From an uncultured bacterium (lineage in GTDB: Bacteria > Planctomycetota > UBA1135 > GCA-002686595), in assembly GCA_937896235.1 (NCBI GenBank), contig CALBMX010000075.1, positions 1 to 64,000 on the forward strand: a DNA stretch of 64,000 nt. The letters run 5' to 3'. Below are positions 9,179 through 17,572 of the stretch, piece by piece (position 1 is the stretch's first letter; each line of letters opens with the position of its first letter). The notes under the pieces are model-generated. The model was given only the letters and a program-made list of their open reading frames with translations. It was not told the origin of the DNA and searched no databases. The position numbers and the translations under genes were made by a program.

Positions 9179-11046
9179 CGGGTCGCCCCCATCACGCCAA
9201 GCAAACCATGGCTACCACTGAACTCTTCGACTTCGACTCCACAGTCGTCAACAAAGGGATCGGAAACAAGGAGTGCGGAATAGGAGCCGCGCGGGAGTTC
9301 TGGCATATCGAGGGGATGAAAGGTCCAGAAATCATCGTCGCCGCGCTCAGTCCACACATCACGAGTCTTTGCGGGAGCGCTGGCCAGTGCGGTCAGGCGA
9401 GCTTCGCCACCGACTTCGATCTCACTATGATCTAAGGAATACCAATCGCCATCCTCGGTGTGCACAAGCAGTCCTCTAACCCCGACATCCAGGGCATTTC
9501 GCACAATCAACCCACCACCGGATGCATCAAAATCGAGTCGCAAGTGACTGGTACGAGCAGACAGGATCGCTTGGTGGACCTGAACGCGTGAAGGAAGGTA
9601 GCCAGCTCCGAATGAGGTGCCCTCACCATGCTCAATACTGAAAATGGCGCCACTTCGGTTGACGAGGTCTTCGCCCAAAGGGAAAACGCCCGTGCCCTGA
9701 CCAGGCACCAACCCACGTCCTGGCGCAAGGCCAGCAAAGAGGGCTCGGGTGTTTGCTGTCGAGACCAAACCCGTGCGTTGATCGAGCAAGGAGACCGTCT
9801 TCGAGTCCGTGCGAATGGAGACCCCTTGCCAAAAGAACCCGTAGAGTAAAATCGCAACCGAAGACGCCGCTGCCAATAGCGGAATCGAAAGCACTAGTTT
9901 TATCGGAGTCCCCTTCTTTCGCATGTACCAAAAGTTGATAGGCCCAACCAAGAAGGCAAAGATGACCATCAGGGCAACAAAGGCCCGATAGGGCAAAATG
10001 CCTACACCCGGAATGTTCGGTGCAAGCCCGGATCCCGCCCCTCGACTTCCACGAGGCGAAGGCGTGAACTCCGTGCGAATCTGGCTGCGGAGATTCCCGA
10101 GGACCGCTTTCTGCGCCTGGTCCCCATCCAACAGATCCGCGCCCGTGTACACCAGAATACGTCCGAAACCGCACTGATAAGTGCGGATCCCGCTTGGAGC
10201 GCGCGACGCCTTGTCCAGCAGGAAACGCTCTTCAACCCAGTCCCTTGCGTCATCAAGACCCGACAAGGCTTGGTCGACATTTTGGCCACTCCATAGGACA
10301 ACGCCCCCCATCCGAACCCAAGTCAAAAGCGCACCTGATTGAGTTGCCGTAGGGAGTCCGGCGCTAGTGTCCACGACGACAAGGTCCAAACTCGAATAGG
10401 CCAACCAGTTGGAAGACATCGATTCGAAGGCGATCTCCGTGACGTTGACCGACCCAGAGTTTTTCCACTGCGAGTCGTTGGAGAGACCCAAGTTACGCCA
10501 AGGTATTGTGGTTCCAGATCCGTAGTAAGTGCGTGGCGAGCTCGGGCTTGTCGCTGCGGAAGCCGGAGTGAGCGCAGTGCTCCACTTTTGATCTCTTCCT
10601 GTGCCGGGGACGACCCGTGAAAAGACGGCGACCGAATGCGCTCCGTTGCCGGTAAATCCAGTCGAGCCAAGCCCCGAAACCCGCTCCTTCGAGACGCCGC
10701 TGGTTAACTCAATCTGATAGGTATTCGAATTTTTAACAAATGCGGGCAACAAGAGCTCGATCTCGCGGCTCTCACCGGTCCGTAGAAATACGGAGCGGTT
10801 TGCGCGAACGCTGTCGTCATAACCTCCCGTAATTTGCAAGCTCACGTCCGACTCGTGACCATTCCGATTCTCGAACAAGACGCGCATCGGCTGGTAGCCT
10901 TTATTTGCGCTGTCCGGCCACGGAGTCCTCATCACCACGTTAACGCCACCTACGGAGGTGGACTGCTCGTTCTGACCCAGGCCAGTAAGGGATCCAACGA
11001 AGAGGCAAAGAAACAGAAGCGTGAGCTTCCTCAGCTGCTGAGCCAT
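9175..11046 (-). CDS. Secreted/membrane protein with amidotransferase-like fold, ABC-2 exporter partner
   Basis: 623 residues. An N-terminal signal sequence (LTLLFLCLFVGSLTGLGQ) is followed by a beta-rich extracytoplasmic part. A segment near 235-260 (LLTWVRMGGVVLWSGQ) looks like the glycine-rich turn of amidotransferase-like domains. Two membrane helices follow at about 357-378 and 385-408, then a further extracytoplasmic region. Start ATG 11046 overlaps the MoxR stop (TGATG); a TTG one codon upstream is the alternative. Its place between MoxR and the ABC genes suggests it links the exporter to the VWA complex. No enzyme motif is seen and function is unknown. Confidence 0.72.
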   Translation of the reverse strand: MAQQLRKLTLLFLCLFVGSLTGLGQNEQSTSVGGVNVVMRTPWPDSANKGYQPMRVLFENRNGHESDVSLQITGGYDDSVRANRSVFLRTGESREIELLLPAFVKNSNTYQIELTSGVSKERVSGLGSTGFTGNGAHSVAVFSRVVPGTGRDQKWSTALTPASAATSPSSPRTYYGSGTTIPWRNLGLSNDSQWKNSGSVNVTEIAFESMSSNWLAYSSLDLVVVDTSAGLPTATQSGALLTWVRMGGVVLWSGQNVDQALSGLDDARDWVEERFLLDKASRAPSGIRTYQCGFGRILVYTGADLLDGDQAQKAVLGNLRSQIRTEFTPSPRGSRGAGSGLAPNIPGVGILPYRAFVALMVIFAFLVGPINFWYMRKKGTPIKLVLSIPLLAAASSVAILLYGFFWQGVSIRTDSKTVSLLDQRTGLVSTANTRALFAGLAPGRGLVPGQGTGVFPLGEDLVNRSGAIFSIEHGEGTSFGAGYLPSRVQVHQAILSARTSHLRLDFDASGGGLIVRNALDVGVRGLLVHTEDGDWYSLDHSEIEVGGEARLTALASAPAKTRDVWTERGDDDFWTFHPLDMPELPRGSYSALLVSDPFVDDCGVEVEEFSGSHGLLGVMGATR

Positions 11047-12068
11047 CAAGCTCGCTTCTCCGGCAAATCAACGTCCACTTCGGGCACGCTGGCGAGTAGC
11101 TCACGAATCAAATCAGCACCTCCGCGACCATCGAGTCGCGCGCGGTAATCTAGGACGATACGGTGTCCCATCGCGGGGATAGCAACAGCTCGAGCATCGT
11201 CAAATCCAACGTTCGGTTTTCCAGAGAGTAGTGCGTGGGCGCGCGCGGAGTTCGCAATCGCGATTGCCGCTCGGGGAGAAGCTCCATGGCGCACGTACTC
11301 CGTAATCGCCTTTGGCGCAGCGGGTCCACCGGGATGGCTGGCCGCAACAAGTCGCGCAATGTAGCCCGCAACAGCGGGAGGTAGATAGATGGAATCAACC
11401 ACGTCAAACATACTCTTCAGGCCTTCGGCGTCGGTCACTGGGGACAGCGCCGGAGTTTGGCCGCTATCGCGCTCGAGCAAAATGCGCGTCATCACACTGC
11501 TATCCACACCGTGTACATCGAGCTTAAAGAGGAAGCGGTCGAGCTGCGCTTCGGGAAGCGGATACGTCCCCTCGAGTTCAATCGGGTTTTGCGTCGCCAA
11601 GACATAAAACGGAAAGGGCAGCTCCCGAGTTTCGCCCAGTACGGTAACCCGGCGCTCTTGCATCGCCTCGAGTAGGGCCGATTGGGTTTTGGGGGAGGCC
11701 CGGTTGATCTCGTCGGCGAGCAAGAAGTTCGTGAACACGGGCCCGGGGTGAAAGACAAGCTTATGGCCGTGCTCCGTAGCTTCGAGCATGTGCCCACCGG
11801 TCACGTCTCCCGGAAGCAGGTCCGGGGTGAATTGCAGCCTGCGGTTTTCGATGCCAAGAAGGGAGGCGAGCCCCTTGACGAGCTCGGTTTTCCCAAGCCC
11901 AGGAAGACCCTCCAGTAGAACGTGACCGCGGGAGAGGCAGGCCACCACGGTCAACCGAATCAGCTCCTCCTGACCAAACAGGACCTTTTCGAGGCCCTTT
12001 AGGATCTCGTCAGCATGGGACTTGGCGCGTTCGATTTCCTCGGGTGAGGGCAGAGATTTACTTGTCAC
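11046..12068 (-). CDS. MoxR-family AAA+ ATPase
   Basis: About 340 residues. Walker A GLPGLGKTE, the MoxR-typical FTPDLLPGDVTG, Walker B LLADEINRASPKTQ, and sensor 1 in VLATQNPIELEGTYPLPEAQ are all present. The C-terminal lid carries the usual GASPRAAIAI. MoxR proteins act as chaperone-like ATPases that help VWA-domain partners assemble or bind metal, and both DUF58 and VWA genes are adjacent. The GTG at 12068 overlaps the stop of the interrupted gene upstream; a TTG at 12104 would add 12 residues. Confidence 0.93.
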   Translation of the reverse strand: MTSKSLPSPEEIERAKSHADEILKGLEKVLFGQEELIRLTVVACLSRGHVLLEGLPGLGKTELVKGLASLLGIENRRLQFTPDLLPGDVTGGHMLEATEHGHKLVFHPGPVFTNFLLADEINRASPKTQSALLEAMQERRVTVLGETRELPFPFYVLATQNPIELEGTYPLPEAQLDRFLFKLDVHGVDSSVMTRILLERDSGQTPALSPVTDAEGLKSMFDVVDSIYLPPAVAGYIARLVAASHPGGPAAPKAITEYVRHGASPRAAIAIANSARAHALLSGKPNVGFDDARAVAIPAMGHRIVLDYRARLDGRGGADLIRELLASVPEVDVDLPEKRA

Positions 12069-12432
12069 TTGGAGTAGACGGAGAGGGAGCTTCAGGAGAG
12101 ACAAAGAAGCGCCGAACTGCGGCGCGTTGATTGGGGGAGAGTCGCCGCTGCCAAGCGGCGTGGCCCGAAGAGGCCTTCAAGTTGACACGCTCGGAGGCTT
12201 CTCCAAGCGGAGAGACCTCAGGGGAGACGAAGCCGAGGCCAAGTAGGTCGGAGTGCGCTGGATCCGCGAAGGATGCACCGCCGAGCACCTCGGCTTCAAA
12301 TGCATCGGACTGCAAGCCCGTTTCATCACCAAAGCTCATCTCGGCGGCGCCAGGACCACGGGAAACACCACCCTCCCCCTGCACCATCGCCATACCAACT
12401 CCAGAGCACCCGGCTCCGGTAGATCCGCCGTC
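12058..12432 (-). CDS. Frame continuation after in-frame UGA (C-terminal part of the interrupted protein)
   Basis: After the UGA at 12433-12435 the same frame continues for 124 codons to TAA 12058-12060, which overlaps the MoxR start. It reads DGGSTGAGC..., then GEGGVSRGPG, FGDE, and near the end AAWQRRLSPNQRAAVRRFF. From memory, the GGVSRGPG and W-R-x-L-x-P-x-R-x-x-V-x-x-(Y/F)-F elements are conserved ends of planctomycete proteins encoded just before MoxR, so I take this part as real coding sequence. Readthrough would give a 496-residue product. Alternatives: a restart at ATG 12393, a recent nonsense mutation, or a sequencing error. Confidence 0.6.
   Translation of the reverse strand, partial: DGGSTGAGCSGVGMAMVQGEGGVSRGPGAAEMSFGDETGLQSDAFEAEVLGGASFADPAHSDLLGLGFVSPEVSPLGEASERVNLKASSGHAAWQRRLSPNQRAAVRRFFVSPEAPSPSTPSDK
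12401..12419 (-). promoter_or_regulatory. SECIS-like hairpin downstream of the in-frame UGA
   Basis: On the coding strand CCGGAGC (12419-12413) pairs with GCTCTGG (12407-12401), 7 bp with one G-U pair, around loop CGGGT. Twenty bases separate the UGA from the loop, and the second loop base is G. These values fit the loose published criteria for bacterial selenocysteine insertion elements (4-16 bp stem, 3-14 nt loop, 16-37 nt spacing, G in the first two loop positions). Such hairpins also arise by chance in GC-rich DNA, so this is only suggestive. Confidence 0.3.
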
Positions 12433-13548
12433 TCACAAGCCGCCCGCTTTGGAGGCGCAATCCTCGGCGTGCTTGAACTTAAAGTCCTTGAGATTGCCAA
12501 GCTTTCCGCGCCGAGCGAGTGCGCTCGCGAGACCCGCTTGATCTAAGAAGCCGGCCTGCGCCATCTCTGAGAGTTTCGCGGCAAGCTCCGCGGAAAGCGC
12601 ACCGGGCATTTCGCCAAACTTGGACAAATCCATGCCTCTGAGCGCGCTCATATCCATACCAGCAAGGTCCATCCCCTCGAGGCCCTTCATCAATGCCTCG
12701 GCCTTCTCGGCAGCCTCGGCTGCAAGAGGTGAACCCGCAAAAGACTTCGCCATTTCCTGCAGTGCCTCGGCGAGGGCCGCTAGATCTTCCGAGGGAATGG
12801 ACTCGATCTTCTCGCGCGCGGTCGCCAGCATTTCGGCGATACGGCTCGACTCCTCGGAGAGGTTTTTGGAGAAGCGATCCATGGACTCGAGGGCCTGCTC
12901 CAGGTTGCCATCGGCTAATCGCAACTCGATGTTGGAGAGACGCTCAGCAAGCTCCTCGACGCGCTCGTCGTCCATGAGACCGAGGTCCTCTAGATCGTTG
13001 AGCCGTTCCGTCATCCCCGACAGCATCGACTCAAAGAGCGCGACAGGGGGGAAAGCGCTGGCCTCAAGAGGCTGAAACCAAAGCGCCGCACAAGCAAAAA
13101 GTCCCGCCGGCAAGCTTCGCCATGCCAGCGGACTGAAATCTGGGGTTTGAGGCTTCGCCCGCGCGCTCATGCGCTTGAAATCCGAAGCCGCAGCCTCGGA
13201 CCAGCGCTCGTCCTGCACATCAAAGTGAGTTAGCACTCGTCCGGTACCGCCCGAACGGCGATCGAGCCATGCGATTAGGTAGGGGCGAGCGGGGATGCGC
13301 CCGCGCGCCACTAGCCAGGCCGTAAAGGGCGTAATCACAACAACAAGCAGCGCAAGAGCCGCCTGTTGCCGGGACAGATCGGCAACGAAACGCAACACCA
13401 GCACCGCCGTGCCTGAGACGAGCAAAGCGATCGGGACGTGGGCGCCAAGGCTGCGCGCCCACAGCACGCGAAGAGCACCACCGCGAAGTTGCGTCAGTGC
13501 GGTCTCCAAAGTGCCTGTTCCGTCTGTATTGTTGGGGCGGATTGCCAT
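12433..13548 (-). CDS. Membrane protein with long helical domain, first gene of the MoxR arm, ending at UGA
   Basis: 371 residues up to the UGA. Two membrane helices (about 34-57 and 64-86) and a third hydrophobic segment near 145-160 anchor the protein. The rest is a long helical region rich in Leu, Glu and Ala (for example ERVEELAERLSNIELRLADGN), probably coiled coil. The final residues EDCASKAGGL run straight into UGA, after which the frame stays open for 124 codons. Start ATG 13548 has AGGA 8 bases upstream; the TTG just before it is an alternative. It heads the operon with MoxR and is divergent from the lipoprotein gene at 13641. Function unknown; proteins of this layout accompany planctomycete MoxR genes. 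Confidence 0.75.
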   Translation of the reverse strand: MAIRPNNTDGTGTLETALTQLRGGALRVLWARSLGAHVPIALLVSGTAVLVLRFVADLSRQQAALALLVVVITPFTAWLVARGRIPARPYLIAWLDRRSGGTGRVLTHFDVQDERWSEAAASDFKRMSARAKPQTPDFSPLAWRSLPAGLFACAALWFQPLEASAFPPVALFESMLSGMTERLNDLEDLGLMDDERVEELAERLSNIELRLADGNLEQALESMDRFSKNLSEESSRIAEMLATAREKIESIPSEDLAALAEALQEMAKSFAGSPLAAEAAEKAEALMKGLEGMDLAGMDMSALRGMDLSKFGEMPGALSAELAAKLSEMAQAGFLDQAGLASALARRGKLGNLKDFKFKHAEDCASKAGGL

Positions 13549-13640
13549 CAAATCATCCTACGCTCTGGATGCTCGAACATCGCAATAACAATCATGCCGA
13601 TTGCGGAGCCTCAAGGAAGTGCCTCTCCCCCCTCACCAAC

Positions 13641-14147
13641 ATGAAAGACCACCTTCTAGCCCTGACCTTCACCACGCTGGCCATTGGGGGCTGCGCTACG
13701 CCCTCTAACTCCGGAAAACACCTCGTGCCGAAAACAACATCCCTAGAGATTGCAGCTGTCCTAGACAGTTTTCACGACGCTGCGGCGACCGCTGACGAAA
13801 CCCGCTATTTCGGCCACTTCGCCGCGGATGGCGTCTTCCTTGGCACCGACGCCACAGAATACTGGCCCGTGGCTGACTTCCGGGCCTTTGCGCAGCCCTA
13901 TTTTGGGGGAGAGTCCGCCTGGGTCTACGTCCCTCAGGAGCGTCACATCTACCTCGCTCCCGGTGGCGCGGTCGCCTGGTTTTACGAGAAGCTCCTAAGT
14001 GACTCCTACGGGGAAACCCGCGGCTCCGGGATCTTGGTTTGGGAGCGAGGGGGCTGGCGCATCTCCCAATACGTACTTTCGTTCCCTGTGCCCAACCATG
14101 TTGCTGGAGCCGTCGTCGAGCTCATCAAGGGGAGCGCTAGCGAATAG
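13641..14147 (+). CDS. Lipoprotein with SnoaL/DUF4440-like (NTF2-fold) domain
   Basis: 168 residues. An N-terminal signal ends in lipobox IGGC, so the mature protein probably begins at Cys18 and is lipidated. The rest fits a DUF4440/SnoaL-like NTF2 fold: a helix with FHDAAATADETRYFGHFAADGVFLGTDATE split over about 45-75, then strands with AVAWFYEKL and SGILVWERGGWRIS. The closing 'G-x-x-V-W-x-x-x-x-G-x-W-R-I' is typical of this fold. Possible ligand binding or enzymatic role unknown. A C-rich stretch lies about 10 bases before the ATG and there is no SD. Confidence 0.8.
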   Translation: MKDHLLALTFTTLAIGGCATPSNSGKHLVPKTTSLEIAAVLDSFHDAAATADETRYFGHFAADGVFLGTDATEYWPVADFRAFAQPYFGGESAWVYVPQERHIYLAPGGAVAWFYEKLLSDSYGETRGSGILVWERGGWRISQYVLSFPVPNHVAGAVVELIKGSASE

Positions 14148-14245
14148 CAACAAGCGCCAGAATCTCAATCGACGAGCCGACCAAGATTCCGACGCCCTTT
14201 ACAGCGGCCCGGCCCACCGGACTCTCAAGCAACGTTCCGCGCCAG

Positions 14246-15670
14246 CTAGGGTGCGACTGCGGTCAGGCCAGCCGTAGCGGTAAACCCTTGGGGGCCCGTT
14301 GGGTCGAACACCCAAGTCTGCCAAAAAGTAGGGGCTCCAGAAGGGACTCCAGCGGGCCAGGTAAGGCCGAGTGTCGCTTCCCCTTTTCCGTCGGTGACCA
14401 GTGCCGGAAAAATGAACTCGGGTGTCGGCGTCAGAATGCCGCCCAGCAAGGGAAGGTTGAGCTGAGTGCTGCCGGCAACAACAAACGCTGATGCCGAGAC
14501 GGGAGCATTCGAGAGCTGCAGTTCGACCGAGGAGCCACTCTCCAATGTTCCGAATCCACGCAGAACGGGTGCTCCCAAGGATCCGGGGAGAGCGGGGCCA
14601 ACACTTTTCCACTCGGGCATTGGTGTCAACAAGAACGCGTGAAACAGGCCACCAACGAGAGCTGTTCCAACAATGTCACCATTCTCGTTAATCTCCCTGG
14701 CCTCGTAGAGCTCTGCGCCAGTACCAGCGGGCAAGAAGTCGTTTAGATCGCGAAGGACCTTGCCATCAAAGCTGGTAGCCCGGCTAGTGAAGGGCGGGAA
14801 ATCAATATAGGAAGAGCCGACCGCGATGCCCGATTCGTTGACATCGTAAAGCTCGCCAACAGTCATTCCAGGGAGCAGTCCTGCATCCGTGGCGCCGTTC
14901 GCACCAGGCTCCCAATAAGCGCCATGCCACGATCCAGAGGGGAAGGCCTGGTATCCAACACGGTGGCCGGCGTTGTTTATGTCCATCGCCTCGGCGTTTT
15001 GCCAAGGGGAATCCGTGCCGCCGATAACACTCCACTTGGAGTCGTACTGAATCGCATCGTTCGGTTGGAACAGGTTCCAAGCAAACCCGACAACAAAGCC
15101 AGCATCGTTGATGCCGTAACCGCGATTGTAGCTGTGCCCCTGAGTCGCCCCAATGTCGCTAATCGCGCCGCCACTCCAGATCACGGCGTGATCCTTTATC
15201 GATGTCGAGGAGACGCTGTGGCCGGCTATCTGCCCCACCTCATTCACATCGTGTGCGAAGCTTGTCCCCATTCCCAGGTCGGGAAGCTGCGATAGAACTC
15301 CACCCATCCAACTGACACCGTGAAAGGTACCCGATCCAAATAGAATGTCCGATTCGGAAGTACCCACGATCTGGCCCGCATTGTTGATTGCGCGTGCGAA
15401 GCTCTCCTCGTCTGCAGGCAGCTTGCCGAGGTCGGTCATGACACCGTTCTGCCACATGTAGGCGCGTCTACACGGGGCGCCATTAGCCGTCATGCAACCG
15501 GGAATCGTTGACCAGCCCACCACTTGGCGCTGGTCGTTCATCCCATAGGCAACGGACTCTCCGCCGCCGAGGTCGCCAAGGTCAGTGAACTCGTAGGGCT
15601 GATCGCCCGCGGCAAGAGCCGCGGATGGAAGGAAAGCAGCGCTAAGGAACAGGAAGGGAAGGGATTTCAT
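14246..15670 (-). CDS. Secreted HAF-repeat protein with C-terminal beta domain
   Basis: 474 residues. A signal peptide (MKSLPFLFLSAAFLPSAALA) is followed by six or so HAF-type repeats of the form I-N-x-x-G-x-x-V-G, for example INNAGQIVGTS, VNEVGQIAGHS, INDAGFVVGFA, INNAGHRVGYQ, VNESGIAVGSS and INENGDIVGTA. These probably build a beta-propeller-like extracellular domain over residues 25-350. The last 110 residues form a separate beta-rich domain ending FDPTGPQGFTATAGL, a type seen at the end of many planctomycete exported proteins (from memory). ATG 15670 is preferred over an upstream TTG because the signal peptide starts there. A palindrome lies 114 bases upstream. Confidence 0.82.
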   Translation of the reverse strand: MKSLPFLFLSAAFLPSAALAAGDQPYEFTDLGDLGGGESVAYGMNDQRQVVGWSTIPGCMTANGAPCRRAYMWQNGVMTDLGKLPADEESFARAINNAGQIVGTSESDILFGSGTFHGVSWMGGVLSQLPDLGMGTSFAHDVNEVGQIAGHSVSSTSIKDHAVIWSGGAISDIGATQGHSYNRGYGINDAGFVVGFAWNLFQPNDAIQYDSKWSVIGGTDSPWQNAEAMDINNAGHRVGYQAFPSGSWHGAYWEPGANGATDAGLLPGMTVGELYDVNESGIAVGSSYIDFPPFTSRATSFDGKVLRDLNDFLPAGTGAELYEAREINENGDIVGTALVGGLFHAFLLTPMPEWKSVGPALPGSLGAPVLRGFGTLESGSSVELQLSNAPVSASAFVVAGSTQLNLPLLGGILTPTPEFIFPALVTDGKGEATLGLTWPAGVPSGAPTFWQTWVFDPTGPQGFTATAGLTAVAP

Positions 15671-16028
15671 GGAAAGAGGGCTCAATACAGAGCGGTAATG
15701 GATTGATTTTGGAGTCGAGCCCCACCTAGGACTAGGCGAGAACGAAGTTAGACACTGTTGTCTAGGCAGGTGGGATACGCGAGGTTATGCTATTTATAGC
15801 ATAACTTGTGATTTTAATTCTCGGCCCGCTCTATCGTTGAGGCGCGAGCCATCCTCCAAAGGGATATCAAACCGAGTCCTAGGAATGCGGAGTGCCCTTT
15901 TGCGTGCCCATTCACCTCCCGTCGCCTTTTGAAAACATTTACGGCCCTCGGCCGAAATGGAAGGGATTGACCTCCGAGTCGAAGGGCGGCATCCCCCCAT
16001 CGCTTGCGATTGCTACCCTACCCCCCCC
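15671..16028. other. 358-bp divergent intergenic region with palindromes
   Basis: No convincing gene is seen. The half nearer the minus-strand gene carries three inverted repeats: CCCACCT (15721-15727) with AGGTGGG (15768-15774), TAGACA-CTGT-TGTCTA (15749-15764), and the 22-base palindrome at 15784-15805. The right part is mixed sequence ending in eight C residues before ATG 16029. It most likely holds the promoters of both divergent genes. Confidence 0.6.
15784..15805. promoter_or_regulatory. Palindrome GTTATGCTA-N4-TAGCATAAC
   Basis: Nine-base perfect arms with a TTTA spacer, 114 bases upstream of the HAF-repeat gene start. The core TGCTA-N4-TAGCA recurs at 61076-61089 at nearly the same distance (98 bases) from another secreted-protein gene, where the spacer is the reverse complement (TAAA). 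This looks like an operator for a dimeric regulator. Confidence 0.5.
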
Positions 16029-17285
16029 ATGAGTGAATCGCCCCAAGCTGAGACGAAGCCCGTCTCCCATTCCAATCGTCTGCAAGAGCGACTAGAGCGA
16101 GTAGGCACCGACCTCGCCACAAGCTTCCGAGGCCTCCTCGACCTCATCCCGGGCACTCCCCACCGCCCCAATCGATTGGCGAAACTTTTCGAGGTCAATC
16201 GCGCCGTGACGAGTAGGTTGCTAACCGCAACCTCCAAAGAAAACCCACTTGAGGTTTTGCACTTAATTCCGGGTCCGGAACCTCTTCGCAAAGTCACCGC
16301 CAGGCTTGCCGAACTCAAATTCGAAGGAGCACTCTTGGCAGTTGCGAATTCCGCGATCGATGCTTTTGACAGCCTCATCGCAGAGGAGGCCGGCACCCGA
16401 CCAGCGCTCGATGCCTTGATCTCTCCTCAGCTACTTGGTGCGGCTGAGAGACTAGAGCTCACAAGTCGCTATGCAATCTTCAAAGGCATCAGCCAACTCA
16501 AGGGAGTTCAGGGCGATCTATGGCTAGGGGTCGCCGTAGTTGCTCCGAGCAAGACGGACTCCGATCGGTTCGACCTTACGTGGATCAACGGCGCTGTCGC
16601 AATGCAGCGCTTGAGGCCAGGTGTCGATGTTCGGTTTAGCTTCCGCATACCGAAAGAGGACGAGCTAGGAGAAGACGAAAAGCACAACGAAGACACGCCC
16701 TCCCCCGCGAGCATCATTCCTCTTGAGGAGTACTGTGTGAACCCGCCGGCGAAGCTAGAGACAAAGCGAGTCGGCGAAGCTATTCACTTTCACCTGCCAG
16801 CAGACATCTTGGGGCCCAAAGACAAGGTCGACATGTTTGTGGTCGACCATCACCCGTCCTCGATGCGCCGCTATGCCGACCCGGAAGCCCACCGACAAAA
16901 CCGCGCTAAGACCTCTCTCTTCGTCGAGATCGCAGTGCCCGTCGCAAACCTGGTTTTTGATGTCATTCTCCACGAGGACGCTTTCCCCGGTTCCACGCCC
17001 GAGCTCTTTCTCTATGACACGGGTTACTATGGCGTCGCCAATGTGAACGACCCAGAGCGCGACCACGATCGCGTCGCGCAGGTTGTCCCCCTACAAGAGT
17101 TAGGTTCGGACATGACGCAATTCTCCTCGGATGAGTTAGCAAGCTATTCCCCCATGCTTCTACATCTCGCAGCTCGCTTCGGTTGGGATCCGAAGCGATT
17201 CCGAGGTTATCGCCTCAACATGCAATACCCAGTTTTCGGATGGCAAGTGTCCATGGCCTTTCAGCAACCGCTCAAGTCCGACTGA
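16029..17285 (+). CDS. Conserved-looking protein of unknown function with putative N-terminal helix-turn-helix
   Basis: 418 residues, soluble, no signal peptide. Residues about 30-75 (RPNRLAKLFEVNRAVTSRLL) look like a helix-turn-helix, suggesting DNA binding. The remaining 340 residues are mixed alpha/beta with an acidic insert (EDELGEDEKHNEDTP). No enzyme motif is recognised. Start ATG 16029 is preceded directly by eight C residues and has no SD; an upstream in-frame ATG at 15957 would lie in poorly coding sequence. It could be a regulator, but I would not name a family. Confidence 0.65.
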   Translation: MSESPQAETKPVSHSNRLQERLERVGTDLATSFRGLLDLIPGTPHRPNRLAKLFEVNRAVTSRLLTATSKENPLEVLHLIPGPEPLRKVTARLAELKFEGALLAVANSAIDAFDSLIAEEAGTRPALDALISPQLLGAAERLELTSRYAIFKGISQLKGVQGDLWLGVAVVAPSKTDSDRFDLTWINGAVAMQRLRPGVDVRFSFRIPKEDELGEDEKHNEDTPSPASIIPLEEYCVNPPAKLETKRVGEAIHFHLPADILGPKDKVDMFVVDHHPSSMRRYADPEAHRQNRAKTSLFVEIAVPVANLVFDVILHEDAFPGSTPELFLYDTGYYGVANVNDPERDHDRVAQVVPLQELGSDMTQFSSDELASYSPMLLHLAARFGWDPKRFRGYRLNMQYPVFGWQVSMAFQQPLKSD

Positions 17286-17572
17286 TCCGAATCACTCTGC
17301 AAGTGGAGAGCAAGTCCGCGAGCAAGAGCGCTCTTTAGAGGGTTGCCCCAACACATTCGCTGGCGAGCACTTCCCCACTTCGCAGACTTCTCCAAGGGCT
17401 CACTGGACCGCCAGAGCGGCCTGGACGCGAAGGGGAGCCGGAAGCACAGCAGAGTCACCTAAGCCGGAGAGGACAGCTCCAACTGGTGGGAGAGTCGAGA
17501 TGAGGGACATGCTCCCTGCCGATGGCAAGCGGCGGGAGCCACGACTTGTCACCAGCCCCAAAGTCTATAGAG

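Noticed and set aside
15794..16000. 68-codon minus-strand frame in the divergent intergenic region
   Set aside because: It overlaps the palindrome and promoter area and shows no protein-like features.
17286..17572. 287-base gap between the unknown plus-strand gene and the transglycosylase, with two short minus-strand frames
   Set aside because: Frames of about 60 codons lack start signals and motifs; no tRNA or hairpin with a T tract is visible.
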